Source of the DNA: Flaveria trinervia
Lineage: Eukaryota; Streptophyta; Magnoliopsida; Asterales; Asteraceae
Reading direction: 5' to 3'
DNA: 64,000 nucleotides
Assembly: GCA_025506515.1 (NCBI GenBank)
Contig: CM046453.1
Span: 34,235,851 to 34,299,850 of the forward strand
Part shown: positions 25,266-36,570 of the stretch, piece after piece
How the letters are laid out: each line of letters starts with the position of its first letter
Numbering within the stretch: the first letter of the stretch is position 1
Translations under genes and position numbers: made by a program
Notes under the pieces: generated by a model
Databases searched by the model: none
Told to the model about the DNA's origin: nothing
Seen by the model: only the letters and a program-made list of their open reading frames with translations

Positions 25266-25680
25266 GGGTGTCCATATGCCCGAATAGGGCTGTTGCACTC
25301 GAAGGAAAGTGTAGTTTAACTTCTGACTTTCGGGGGAAAGTGAAGATGTAAGTTTTGACATAAAGGTTCCCGTAAGAGCATGTAAGATGACTGTTGAGGC
25401 CTTAGAGAGCATGTTGGGCATGATGATGATGGTGTTGCATGTTTATGCATAATGCATGTTATGTATGTATGATGTTGCCATGTATGTTGTGATGACTGTG
25501 TATGTTATGTTTCTTGTTATGACATATGTTTATCTTTCCTGTGGCTTTACGTGTCATGTTAATGAATGAATGAATGAAGTATTATGTAATGTAAAGTGAA
25601 AGATAATGAAAGAGGAACATGAAGTAAGAATACATGCATTATTGAATGATAAATGAACGAAGGAAAGGCTTGCAAGCACA

Positions 25681-25845
25681 TCAATGAGGTAAGCAACCCT
25701 GTCGCTGCAAGAGACTCAAATAGCATGCAATCGTTGAGATTGCCAATGAGGTGAGCAACCCCGTTGTTGCAAGAGACTCGGATGACATGCAATCGTTGAG
25801 ATTGCCAATGAGGTGAGCAACCCTGTTGTTGTAACATACTCGGGA
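25681..25845 (+). repeat. 61 bp tandem repeat, about 2.7 copies, in LTR C
   Basis: The unit begins CCAATGAGGTGAGCAACCC at about 25682, 25743 and 25804, and includes TTGCAAGAGACTCGGAT and GCATGCAATCGTTGAGATTG. The 3' LTR carries the same repeats at about 32216-32370. It causes the small minus-strand open frame at 25559-25861, which is not a gene. Confidence 0.85.
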
Positions 25846-26269
25846 GAACGAATGTGTACAATGAAGAAAGTTAACAAATGTAATAGAAGATAATAATTAT
25901 ATTATCTATGTGTACGTACGATGTATGATCATACGAAAGTAAAGTATGTTTTATTATAAAACTAGAGCTCACTTAGCAACGCTAACTTTTTATGTGTTTC
26001 CAGTTGGCAGGTAATGATGCTGAGCATGGCACGGGCGCTACTCAGCTCTTTTGGGACGGCATCTATTTATTTAATGCTTTTGTGATATAATGCAACAATG
26101 TATTTTTTAACCGATTGATGATGTATTATTTGGCAAAAGTTTTTATAATGAAATGTGATGTCATTTTTGAATGTTTCCGCTACAATATTTTAGTAAGATA
26201 AATGAAAATATATGTTTTATGATCGATGATCGACCAACTGTAAGCGTCTCGGGAACGGGGCCTTACAAG

Positions 26270-26283
26270 TTGGTATTAGAGCC
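26270..26283 (+). other. Primer-binding site of element C
   Basis: TTGGTATTAGAGCC begins three bases after the LTR end. It is the tRNA-iMet site with one C-to-T change (CAGAGCC to TAGAGCC). A leader of about 330 bp without coding signs follows. Confidence 0.9.
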
Positions 26284-26617
26284 AAAGTTTAAGTGAAATG
26301 GGTAAATTTTCAAAATAAACCTTAACTTAAACTGAGAATTGGATGGAAAGGGTTTTGGGATGCCAATCTGAGTAGTTGTGTGCCATCAGGTATTTTCGTA
26401 AGGTTAACCGGTTTTATGTGCGCATGGTATGTGTTATGTGTTGTATGTGGATTTAAATACCGATGTAGTCAAGACAGGTAATGCTTGGGGTATGAAGAGT
26501 AAAGTAAGTGGCTAATCACAACTGGCCACTATAATTAGGGACTTACCATACTTGACATAAACTGAGTTGTTACCTTGAATGACCGTGTTGGTGTTTGAAT
26601 CTTTTAGTGTGAGTGTG

Positions 26618-27884
26618 ATGGCCGGTGGTAGATCTTCAAAGCTTCACGGGGTGGAGGTCACGGTGTTGAATCGCGACCCAAGAGAGGGAGACCGAGAGTT
26701 GAAAAGGTGGTTCATGAAGAACCAGACACCCCTCATCTGGAGGGTGGCGACGAGAGTGCCAATCTGAGAGCCTCGGTAAAGGAGGCTGTCGTGGAAGAAG
26801 TTCATCAGGTCATGCAGAAAATCTTACCATCTGTGGTGACTGAAGTGATTAAGGCAGTACGGGAAGGAGAAAGAAAGGAGAGGAACACGTCCTTGGAAGA
26901 CGAGAGCAACCGGAGCCTAAAACGGTTCTCTCAGATGATGAAGAAGAGGAGGAAGAAGAAGAGCCTGTGCAGGAGGCGACACGAGGCTGTAACTACGGGG
27001 CGTTTATGAGATGCAAGCCCCCAACTTTTGATGGAAGCGGCATTGCTGCTGCTCACCAGTGGTGAGGGAAATGGAGGTTGTTCTTGATATCAGTGAGTGC
27101 CATGAAGATCAAAAGGTGAAGTTCGCTACCCACTCTTTTCTGGATTCGGCTCTATGATGGTGGGACAACATTGTCCAAGCTGAGGGTAGCAGGGCCATTG
27201 GGAGGATGAGATGGTCTGAGTTGAAAAGGTTGGTGATTGAGAGTTTTGTCCTTATCGGGAAATGGACAAGGTCGAAAGGGAGTTCTTGCACTGGAGGCGG
27301 GAACCATGACACACCAGCAGTACACCACAAAGTTCAACGAGATGGCACGTCTGGTGCCATATTAGGTGACACCTTTGTCACGGAAGATTAAAAGATATAT
27401 TCCGGGTTTGCTAGCGGATATTCGCAGGCACATGATCGCTGCCCGGCCGAGCACATTTAGGTCGTCGGTAGATTTGGCAGGGAGACTGTATGATAGAGGA
27501 TGGTGGTGGTGACTAAAGGTGGCAAGAAGAGTGGTGGTGATCGAATTGGTAGGGGAAGAGGTTTGGTCGGGGTGATGCCTCGACGGGTAATAAGAAGGCA
27601 CGGGTGGATGATCGCCGTGTGGTCACATCAAGTGTGGGGTCGAAAAGGTGTGGCAAGTGTGGAAGGGAGCATAGTGGGGAGTGCAGGTTTAGGTGAAAAT
27701 TATGCTTCAAATGTGGAAGGCGGGGCACATGACAAAGGACTGCCATATGGTCTGGTGCTATAATTATGGTGAAGAGGGTCACATGAGCAGGGATTGTAAG
27801 AAGCCGAGGGCTGAGAGTTCCAGGGCGAAAAGGACAGGAGGTGAAGGACCGAGGGCGAGGGCCAGGGCATTCACTATGACATAG
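26618..27884 (+). pseudogene. gag of element C, frame-broken, with three zinc knuckles
   Basis: ATG at 26618 opens MAGGRSSKLHGVEV. A charged, Lys/Glu-rich segment occupies 26707-27000, and the capsid region (RCKPPTFDGSG at about 27010, LDISECHEDQKVKFATHSFLDSAL at about 27080-27150, then TGA-WWDN) follows in another frame. Three CCHC-type knuckles stand in a row at about 27645-27800: CGKCGREHSGEC, CFKCGKAGHMTKDC, and a third whose second Cys is Tyr (CYNYGEEGHMSRDC). A TAG at 27882-27884, where the Gag-Pol frame should continue, ends it. Nucleocapsid proteins with two or three knuckles bind the element's RNA. Confidence 0.84.
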
Positions 27885-28140
27885 GAGGAAGCTAGGATGG
27901 ACCCTGATGTCGTGTCCGGTACATTCTTGGTGAACCAAACTTTAGCTTCTGTGTTATTTGATTCTGGTGCTAGGATGAGAGTTCGGTGACGGTTTATGGT
28001 GAGCAGGTCACAACAATTCTGAAAGTAATTTCGATGGCGGTAGCGGGAAAGTGTATGAGGCATGGATGTAGTGCCTACTTGGCCTATGTAAAGGATGTGG
28101 ATACGCCAACACCACAACTATCCAATGTACTGGTTGTGTT
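27885..28140 (+). pseudogene. Element C protease with internal deletion
   Basis: The active-site segment ASVLFDSGARM (about 27948-27978) is present, but it jumps within a few codons to the region that normally follows the protease (TVYGEQ.., about 27990). The GMDWL motif seen in A (about 4545) and B (about 18510) is absent. Roughly 250-300 bp are missing compared with B. The element therefore could not process its own polyprotein. Confidence 0.72.
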
Positions 28141-29470
28141 TGATTTTTCATACGTGTTCCCAGAAGACTTACTAGGAGTGCCACTTGATAAAAAGATTGA
28201 GTTTCAAATTGATCTGATACCGGGTGCCCAGCCTATTTCCAAGGCACCGTATCGGTTGGCTCCGACAAAGATGAAAGAATTGATGGAGCGGTTGCAAGAG
28301 CTGCTTGATAAGGGGTTCATTAGGCCGAGTCTCTCTCCTTGGGGTGCTCCGGTCCTGTTTGTAAAGAAGAAGGACGGTAGTATGAGGATGTGTATTGACT
28401 ACCATGAGTTGAATAAGTTGACAGTGAAGAACCGCTACCCCTTACCGAGGATAGACGATTTGTTTGATCAACTTCAAGGTGCCAGTTGGTTCTCAAGAAT
28501 ATATCTTCGATCTGGTTACCATCAGTTGAAGGTGAAGGAGCAGGATATCCCTAAAACAGCTTTCCACACGCGTTATGGTCATTACGAGTTTCTTGTAATG
28601 TCTTTTGGTTTGTCCAATGCGCCAGCTGCTTTTATGGATCTGATGAATCGAGTGTGTCGGCCGATGTTGGATAAATCAGTGATTGTGTTTATCGATGATA
28701 TCCTGATTTATTCAAAGAGCGAGATAAAACATGTCGGTCACATTCAGGCGGTTTTGGAGACGTTGAGGAAAGAGAAAATGTAAGCTAAGTTCTCCAAGTG
28801 TGCATTCTGGTTGCGTGAGGTTCAATTCTTGGGTCATGTGGTGAATCCTAACGGGATCATGGTGGACCCAGAAAAAGTGGAGGCGATTACGCAATGGAAG
28901 TCACCAAAGACGCCATCTGAGATTCGTAGCTTCTTGGGTTTGGTGGGCTACTATAGAAGTTTTATCACTTCTCTAAGATTGCTTCTCCACTGACTAAGTT
29001 GACCCGAAAAGATGTGAAGTTTGTATGGGGTCATGCTCAAGAGAAGGCAGTCGAAGAATTGAAGGCGAGATTGACTCAGGCTCCTGTTCTGTCATTACCC
29101 GATGGAAGAGAATATCTGGTGGTTTATTCTGATGCTTCCTATTCGGGGTGGGGTGCGTGTTAATGCAAAGAGGGAAGGTTGTAGCCTATGCATCCTGACA
29201 GTTGAAGGTTCATCAGGTCAATTATCTTACTCATGACTTGGAGCTAGCAGCCGTGGTCTTCGCACTAAAGATTTGGAGGCACTATCTGTACGGGACGAAG
29301 TGCACCATATTCACCAACCACAAAATCTTGAAGTACTTCTTCGAGCAAAAAGATCTGAACATGAGGTAGAGGAGATGGTTAGAACTTATCAAGGATTTTG
29401 ATTATGAGATCCATTACCATCCAGGCAAAGCTAACGTGGTAGCTGATGCCCTTAGCCGAAAGAAGAGGCC
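28141..29470 (+). pseudogene. Element C reverse transcriptase and RNase H
   Basis: The frame 27986-28783 holds an almost complete RT: KGFIRPSLSPWGAPVLFVKK (about 28313-28370), MRMCIDYHELNKLTVKNRYP (28383-28440), LRSGYHQLKVKEQDIPKTAF and the catalytic VIVFIDDILIYSKSE (about 28681-28725). A TAA at 28781 ends it; the frame continues as AKFSKCAFWLREVQFLGHVV with FLGLVGYYRSF near 28935-28965. RNase H (about 29110-29450) has VVYSDASYSGWG, one-base loss and two stops (TGA near 29189, TAG near 29367), and ends at VADALSRKKR. It is better preserved than A or B in reading frame, worse in substitutions. Confidence 0.88.
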
Positions 29471-29644
29471 CGAACCGATTCGGGTGAAAACATATCGGCT
29501 GATCATGACCTCTGATGTGATGAAGCAAGTCAAAGAGTTTCAAGATGAGGCACTGAAAGAAGATCATCTTAACTCTAAGAGAATGAGAGGTCTGGTTGGG
29601 GAGTTGGGTGAAAACCACTTGGTATTAAAACCCGATTTAAACAG

Positions 29645-30950
29645 GTGTGGACTCCTCGTTTTGGGGATCTACGAGTGAAGATTTTAGATGAAGCTCACAA
29701 GACTCGATACTCCATTCATCCAGGTGCCATAAAGATGTATCTAGACATGAAGAAAGATTACTGGTGGCCTGGTATGAAACATGACGTAGTGGAGTATGTG
29801 AGTAAATGCCTTACTTGTCTACAGGTGAAGGCCGAGCATCAAAAGCCATATGGGAAGATCCAACCTTTGGATATACCAGAATGGAAGTGGGAGCACATCA
29901 CCATGGATTTCATTACGAAGTTGTCGCGTACTCCGAAAGGGTATGATGCTATATGGGTGATTGTGGACCGCTTGACGAAGAGTGCTCACTTCCTACCAAT
30001 ACATGAGACAAATTCATCTGAGAGGTTCGCTGATCTGTTCATCAAGGAAATTGTAACTCGTCATGGTGTGCCGGTGTCTATTGTGTCTGATCGTGACACC
30101 CGGTTTACATCTAAATTCTGGAAGAAATTCCATGACGCCATGGGGACGAGGTTACATATTAGCACGGCATGTCGTCCCCAAACTGATGGTCAGTTAGAAA
30201 GGACCATTCAGACATTGGAAGACATGCTTTGGGCATGTGTGATTGATTTTGGGGGAAGTTAGGATGACCACTTACCGTTAGCAGAATTCTCATACAACAA
30301 CAGCTTTCATGCCAGCATTGGTATGCCACCATATGAGATGCTACACGGTAGGAGATGCAGAACACCCGTTTGTTGGGGTGATATTGGTTAAAAGGAATTA
30401 GGGAGCGTCAAGGTAATCAAGGCTACAACTGAGAAGCTTGAGAAGATCAAGGCCTTCATGAAGGCAGCCAAAGATAGACAGAAGTCGTATGCCGATAAAC
30501 GACGCAGACCGATTGAGTTCTAGGAGGGTGGCCGGGTTATGTTGAAGGTATCACCTTGGAAGGGTATTATTCGATTCAGAAAGTGGGGCAAGTTAAGCCC
30601 AAAGTATATAGGCCCTTTCCGAATCATTGCTCGAGTAGGAGAGGTAGCCTATAGATTGGAGTTACCAGATGAGCTAAAGTGGAATCCACCTGACATTCCA
30701 CGTATCTCATCTAAAGAAGTGCTTGGCGGATGAATACATGATTGTTCCACTGGAGGAGATCGAAGTAGACGAAAGGCTCAATTATGTGGAGCAACCAGTG
30801 GCAATCATCGATAGAAAAGAGAAGAGGCTGAGAAATAAAGTGGTTCCCCTGGTGTGTGTACAGTGGAAGCACAGGAAAGGATCAAAGTCAACATGGGAGA
30901 CTGAGGAAGAAATGAGACAGCATTATCCACGTTTGTTCGAGGAATAACAG
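29645..30950 (+). pseudogene. Element C integrase and chromodomain-like tail
   Basis: An open stretch (29645-30262) carries the HHCC domain (HPGAIKMYLDMKKDYWWPGM, CLTCLQVKAEHQKP) and a full DDE core: MDFITKLSRT with the first Asp, WVIVDRLTKSAHFLPI, the second Asp in SIVSDRDTRFTSKFW, and the Glu segment in RPQTDGQLERTIQTLEDML. It ends at a TAG (30260-30262), probably a lost sense codon before DDHLPLAEFSYNNS. The remainder includes GDIG, KDRQKSYADKRRRP with a TAG, and the tail 30723-30947 (VEQPVAIIDRKEKRLRNKVV, QWKHRKGSKSTWETEEEMR), a chromodomain-like terminal module typical of chromoviruses. Confidence 0.88.
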
Positions 30951-30969
30951 GTTTCGGGGATGAACCCAT

Positions 30970-30985
30970 TTAAGGGGGGTGGACA
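30970..30985 (+). other. Polypurine tract of element C
   Basis: TTAAGGGGGGTGGACA ends directly at the 3' LTR start (30986). Confidence 0.88.
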
Positions 30986-32801
30986 TGTAACACCCGTTAT
31001 TTATCTTTTATGAAGCCAACGAAAGAAGAAAAGAAATAAAGTCCTAAGTCGAGGGACCAAACTCGCCAACGAAAGAAAGGCAGGTGAGTGGGGGTATATA
31101 AGGGAGAGGGTAGCCCTTACCCTCTCCCCACACCCACATTTTCAACCATCAAAGAAGGGAAAGAGAAAGAAGAGGAAAAGGGAGAAAAGGTTGGTTCAGG
31201 TAGATTCAAGCGGGAAAAATCGTTGTGTAGCAAGTCAAACCGAAGCTCTACTTCTCGGTGTCGTTTGTGTGAGTTCTAGGATCCCACTTTTACTTGTTTT
31301 CAAATGATTTTGGGGCTGGAAAGCATAGAAAACCCATTTTTGTATGTATGTATGTTCGACTCATTTGGGTGTGTTATGTGTGATGCGTTTAGAGGTTGTT
31401 TCCGGGCTTGTGTGTGCTTGAATGATGTTGTGGTATGCATTCCTAAGGTCTAGGATGGTTTATTTAGGCTTGGAATGGGTTTAGATGAGTTTGGAGGTCG
31501 AAAAGGGCAGTTTGCGTTCGGCTGGAACTGCATTCTGCATCAGCAAGGGCTAGGCGACCGACTGGAGTGCGATTGGAGGCCATACGGCCGAATGGGGGCG
31601 ATTGGGGTTCATTCGCATGATTGAGGGTCCATTCGCACGATCGGGGCCAGTCGCATGGAGGTCATGTGACTGAGGGTCCAGTCGCATAAGTGCTCATCCG
31701 CATTAGTCCATTTGCACGATTAGGTGTTCATTCGCATGAGTGTCCATCCATATTGGTTCATTCGCATGACGTTCAGTCGCATGGAGGCCATGCGACTGAA
31801 GGGTGTCCATATGCCCGAATAGGGCTGTTGCACTCGAAGGAAAGTGTAGTTTAACTTCTGACTTTCGGGGAAAGTGCATATGTAAGTTTTGACGTAAAGG
31901 TTCCCGTAAGAGCATGTAAGATGACTGTTGAGGCCTTAGAGAGCATGTTGGGCATGATGATGATGGTGTTCCATGTTTATGCATAATGCAAGTTATGTAT
32001 GTATGATGTTGCCCTGTATGTTGTGATAACTGTGTATGTTATGTTCCTTGTTATGACGTATGTTTATCTTTCCTGTGGCTTTACGTGTCATGTTAATGAA
32101 TGAATGAATGAAGTATTATGTAACGTAAAGTGAAAGATAATGAAAGAGGAACATGAAGTAAGAATGCATGCATTATTGAATGATAAATGAATGAAGGAAA
32201 GGCTTGCAAGCACATCTATGAGGTGACCAACCCTATTGTTGCAAGAGACTCGGATAGCAAGCAATCGTTAAGATTGCCAATGAGGTGAGCAACCCTGTCC
32301 TTGCAAGAGTCTCGGATAGCATGCAATCCTTGAGATTGCCAATGAGTGAGCGACCCTATTGTCGCAACAGACTCGGGAAAATGAACGTATACAATGAACG
32401 AAAGTTAACAAATGTAATAGAAGATAATAATTATATTATATATGTGTACGTACGATGTATGATCGCATGAAAGTAAAGTATGTTTTATTATAAAACTAGA
32501 GCTCACTCAGCAATGCTGAATTTTTATGTGTTTTCAGTTGGCAGGTAATGATTGCTGAGGATGGCATGGGCGGCTACTCAGCCCTTTTGGGATGGAATCC
32601 ATTTATTTAATGCTTTTGTGATATAATGCAACAATGTATTTTGTAACCGATTGACGATGTATTATTTGGCAAAAGTTTTTATAATGAAATGTGATGTCAA
32701 TTTTGAATGTTTCCGCTGCAATATTTTAGTAAGATAAATGAAAATGTATGTTTTATGAGCGATGATCGACCAACTGTAAACGTCCGGGAACGGGGCCTTA
32801 T
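30986..32801 (+). repeat. 3' LTR of element C (1816 bp)
   Basis: It starts TGTAACACCCG and ends GGGGCCTTATA, where the 5' copy has CCTTACA. The terminal CA has become TA or merged with the following TA run. It carries the same TATA box (TATATAAG, 31095-31102), short-repeat block (about 31550-31800) and 61 bp tandem repeats (about 32216-32370). Confidence 0.92.
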
Positions 32802-32939
32802 ATATATATATATATACTTATATATATATATATATACACNNNNNNNNNNNNNNNNNNNNNNNNNNNNNNNNNNNNNNNNNNNNNNNNNNNNNNNNNNNNN
32901 NNNNNNNNNNNNNNNNNNNNNNNNNNNNNNNNNNNNNNN
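32802..32939. other. TA repeat and 100 bp assembly gap
   Basis: A TATATATATACTTATATA run (32802-32839) leads into exactly 100 N bases (32840-32939), a conventional unknown-size gap. Open frames across it are meaningless. Confidence 0.98.
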
Positions 32940-33274
32940 GTTTTAAAGAAAGTAAAGTATGTTTTATTTTAAAACTAGAACTCACTCAGCAATGCTAACT
33001 TTTATGTGATTCCAGTTGGCAGGTAAAGGTTGCTGAGGATGGCACGGGACGGCTACTTGGCTCTTTTTGGATGGCATCCATTTTCATAATTTTTTTATGA
33101 TGTATGCAACAAGTATTTTGTAATATGATAATGATGTATTATTTGCAAAAACTTTATAATGAAATGAAATGTCGTTTTTAATGTTTCCGTTGCAATGTTT
33201 ATTAAGTTAATGTAAATATATGTTTTATGTGCAATGATTGGTTAGCTGTAAGCATCCCGAGAAGGGGCCTTGCA
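32940..33274 (+). repeat. Family C LTR, 3'-terminal fragment
   Basis: It corresponds to about 25935-26267 of the element C LTR (GAAAGTAAAGTATGTTTTAT... to ...GAGAAGGGGCCTTGCA) with clear divergence. It could be the other end of the family C LTR that starts at 12743, with the middle lost in the gap, or an independent copy. Confidence 0.8.
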
Positions 33275-33445
33275 TGCATATATATACACACACGTACACA
33301 TATACTTGTATATATATATATGTATAATATATATATATAATATATATGTATATATATATTATATATATGTATATATATATTATGTTATATTATGTATATA
33401 TATATGTATATCTATATAGTATATATATATATGTGTGTGTGTGTG

Positions 33446-33476
<31 letters not shown>

Positions 33477-33606
33477 GTGTGTATATATATATGTATATAT
33501 ATGTGTGTATATATATATATGTGTGTATATATATATGTGTGTATATATATATGTTGTGTGTATATATATATATGTGTATAATATTATATGTATATCTATA
33601 TATATA

Positions 33607-33645
<39 letters not shown>

Positions 33646-34000
33646 ATATATATATGTGTATATATATATGTGTACATATATATGTGTACATATTATGTGT
33701 ACATATATGTTACATATATATGTGTACATATATATGTGTACATATATATGTGTACATATATATGTTACATATATATGTATACATATATTGTGTACATATA
33801 TGTATACATATATTTGTACATATATATGTAATATATGATACATATAGATAACATTATATGTATACATATATATGTATACTATATATATACATATATATGT
33901 ATACATATAATATACACACATACGATCTATACTTATGTGCTGGTGTGTGTGTGTGTATGTATATATATATATATATATATAGACACCCACACACACACAC

Positions 34001-34086
<86 letters not shown>

Positions 34087-34133
34087 TATATAATATATAT
34101 ATATATATAATATCTATATTATATATATTATAT

Positions 34134-34168
<35 letters not shown>

Positions 34169-34184
34169 CATATATATAAAGGGT
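33275..34184. repeat. TA / TGTA / GTGT microsatellite, 0.9 kb
   Basis: Alternating pyrimidine-purine sequence: TATATGTGTGTATATA units at about 33420-33690, then GTACATATATATGTGTACATATAT units at about 33660-33830, a GTGTGTGTGTGT / CACACACACACA pair near 33943-34002 that could fold back, and pure TA to 34184. Tyr/Ile-rich open frames on both strands are repeat artefacts. Confidence 0.96.
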
Positions 34185-36252
34185 GGGTAATGTTGAGAAC
34201 CACTCTTTTGTTGTAAGAATCATAGGAGCCAATATTAGTCGTACGTTTTAGCCGTTTTAGTCATATGCAGATCGTATGTCTTTTCCACTTTTTCTAAAAC
34301 GTTCATAATTTTTTTATGACATTATTTTTTTCAAAAAAATTCTCCATTCATTTTAGTATTTTTTTTATTTTTTTAGCGCCTACCATATCGATAATTTTTT
34401 AATAAAAGATTGTTAGTCTGTTATTTACATATATGTAACTCTGGTTATAAATATATGTAAATGCAGTATTAGACATGTGTAAAATAAATTACGTAAAAAC
34501 AAGATTTTTTTATTTTGTTATGAAAGCGTGAAACGAAGGAAACATGTTTGTGTTTTTTTTTTTTTTATATTATGTTATATTTCGTTTTATAATTATTTTT
34601 TGTTATGTTTTTGTTAAATATTATTTTATTATTGAATACTAGTGGCTTATATATGTTGTTGGAGTTATAAACAAAATGTAATTCTCATTTGATATCTCTC
34701 TTTTATAACAGTATCTTATTATCGGTATGTATATTTATGTATCATATATTTTATTGGATCCAACATTCAAGTGGCGACCGATTCATAGCAGATTTAAAAA
34801 GGTCACAAAATAATCTTCATCTTTTGATAATAACAAAAAGAAACTTAATAAAAAACTTTTAAAAGTTAATTATTTTAATAATAGTTTGTTTTAAAATGGT
34901 TAAGTTGTAGGTTGCGGAAGTGTATTGGTAGGGATGGATTTTGACATAAATGCAAGCCACCAACGTCTAACGGCCCTCATAAATGTCCATACCCAAAAAC
35001 CAAGTAACCAATCAAGATGTAGACGGTGGTGGTGGGTATTAATTTCTTCAATTAAACTTGTACAATTTAATTGATTTCGACGTTTTAGTAAATTATAATT
35101 AGCATTAATTAAATATAAATTTTGAAGTATCTTAGTTCCGACACGTTATTTCAATTCGAACTTGTCCAAAATATTGACACAAAAGTTCTATGATTTAAAA
35201 GTATTCCTTACTGTATCATGATATTTATAGAGTTATTACAATTATAAAGATATTAATAAGTTTTGAAATTATCTTAAGCCTATACATTATATGTATATAT
35301 AGAGATGAGAAATCAAATAAGAACTATTAATTTTTTTGACTACTCTGATAACCTTTTTTTACATATTTGTAAATATATAAAACAAAAGTATTTTACACAT
35401 GTATAGACATGTGTATAAAACAAGTTCTCACAACAGTAAAAAAATTTAGTTGTCTTGTTGGAAGTGTGACAACAATTTTTTACATTTAATTACACGCATG
35501 CATACATGTGTGAAAAAAAATACATATATTCATACATATGTGAAAAAAAAAACTACATATGTGCAAATAAAAAGTTCTCAGAGTTATCACAAAAAATAAG
35601 ATTTTTAGTAATATTTTTAGTGATGCAGCAAAGCTAATTTAATAGAACCAGTTTGCATTAAAGATCATTGTACTTATTTAACATCATCTTGAAGTGTATT
35701 GCTAATTTTGTAAATTAAAATGTAATATATTGAAAGGGAGAATCATCCTGAAGTGTATTGTCAAATGTGTAAAATAAACGATAATATATATGAATGGAAG
35801 AACATACAAGGTGTACCTTTCTCCCATAGCTATGTTTTTGTCCACTGGGTTTTCTTAACAAGATTTGTAATGAGATCGCATGCCAAGCATGTTAAAGGAT
35901 AAATTGATGTCCTCACAGGGGTCAAGGAATGAGATTATGAAGGATATTTATCAGACTTGCATAGGCTTTGATGTAAATTTGTAAAAGTTTATGGAGGTTG
36001 AAGATTCAATATATTCTAAGTAGTGTCACTCTAAGTCAAATAAAAGAACTTTTACAACAATCTACAAAGACAATTATGCTATCACATACAATGAAGCATA
36101 TCATTTAAGTTAAAGAAAACTACATCAAAGAAAAAGTCAATCAATTATCACATAATATTGCTATGTATAGATTGAAAAATATATTCTAATTGAGATGAGC
36201 ATTGTCACGCTTTTGTATTAGTAACCCGGTGTGAAAACGTCTTGTAGGTAAC
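34185..36252. other. Intergenic, AT-rich, old repeat relics
   Basis: There is no supportable gene. Poly-T/A runs and ACATATGTGTAAA-type words recur (34430-34500, 35340-35580). Around 35815-35910 the sequence CTTTCTCCCATAGCTATGTTTTTGTCCACTGGGTTTTC resembles the conserved CCACTGGGTTTT region I know from many plant Copia LTRs, so a short LTR relic is likely there (plus strand, low confidence). Confidence 0.5.
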
Positions 36253-36570
36253 TCATTCATTTCCTTTACTGAACATCGCAACATTTGCCCTAATCCTCCT
36301 TTTACCCCATGTTACCAAGTTTAATATTTCCTCCAAGGACTTGACGTCGCTCACATTAGCATATTAGACAAAAGCAAACACTTCACCTGAGTTAGTTCTC
36401 TTTCTTGGGATAAAAGTGTCTCATAACTCCCCCAAAGGTTAAAACACTTTCCATAATTGATTGCTAGTCATACCCTCCGAAATGTTAACAATGAAAAATG
36501 ATGTTACTTGTTGTTGATGACCATCATTGCTTCTCCTTCTCTGGCGAACTTCTTGCCAACGACTCTTCAT
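36253..36570 (-). pseudogene. RRM-domain pseudogene fragment, retroelement-associated
   Basis: On the minus strand one frame runs 106 codons from ATG (36568-36570) to TGA (36253-36255) with three internal stops and no frameshift. It opens with a basic segment (MKSRWQEVRQRRRS) and shows an RNA-recognition-motif fold pattern: SFFIVNISEGMTSNQLWKVF (RNP2-type beta strand and first helix), then GEVFAFV (RNP1-like), VKSLEEILN (second helix) and IRANVAMF (last strand). Two of the stops sit where Gln or Arg codons fit the family, as C-to-T decay would give. Proteins with such an N-terminal RRM are, to my knowledge, common as fragments of plant LINE-like or gene-captured repeats. It is not a working gene. 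Confidence 0.68.

Larger units (their letters stand above)
24452..26267 (+). repeat. 5' LTR of element C (1816 bp)
   Basis: It runs from TGTAACACCCGG to GGGGCCTTACA. It contains a TATA box (24560-24567), a short-repeat block (about 25020-25265) and a three-copy 61 bp tandem repeat (25681-25845). It is followed directly by the primer-binding site. Confidence 0.93.
24452..32801 (+). mobile_element. Ty3/Gypsy LTR retrotransposon, element C (complete with both LTRs)
   Basis: Two LTRs of 1816 bp each flank PBS, gag, protease, RT, RNase H, integrase and PPT. The LTRs differ by many substitutions, so this insertion is older than A and B. Its damage is mainly stop codons of the C-to-T/G-to-A kind and one internal deletion, and long frames survive in RT and integrase. 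The flanking five bases are TATAT on both sides (24447-24451 and after 32801), consistent with a target-site duplication but not convincing in TA-rich sequence. Confidence 0.93.

Noticed and set aside
32707..32946. Open frame crossing the N gap
   Set aside because: Gap bases are not sequence; the rest is LTR.
33346..34190. Overlapping Tyr/Ile/Cys-rich open frames
   Set aside because: Produced by the TA/TGTA microsatellite on both strands.
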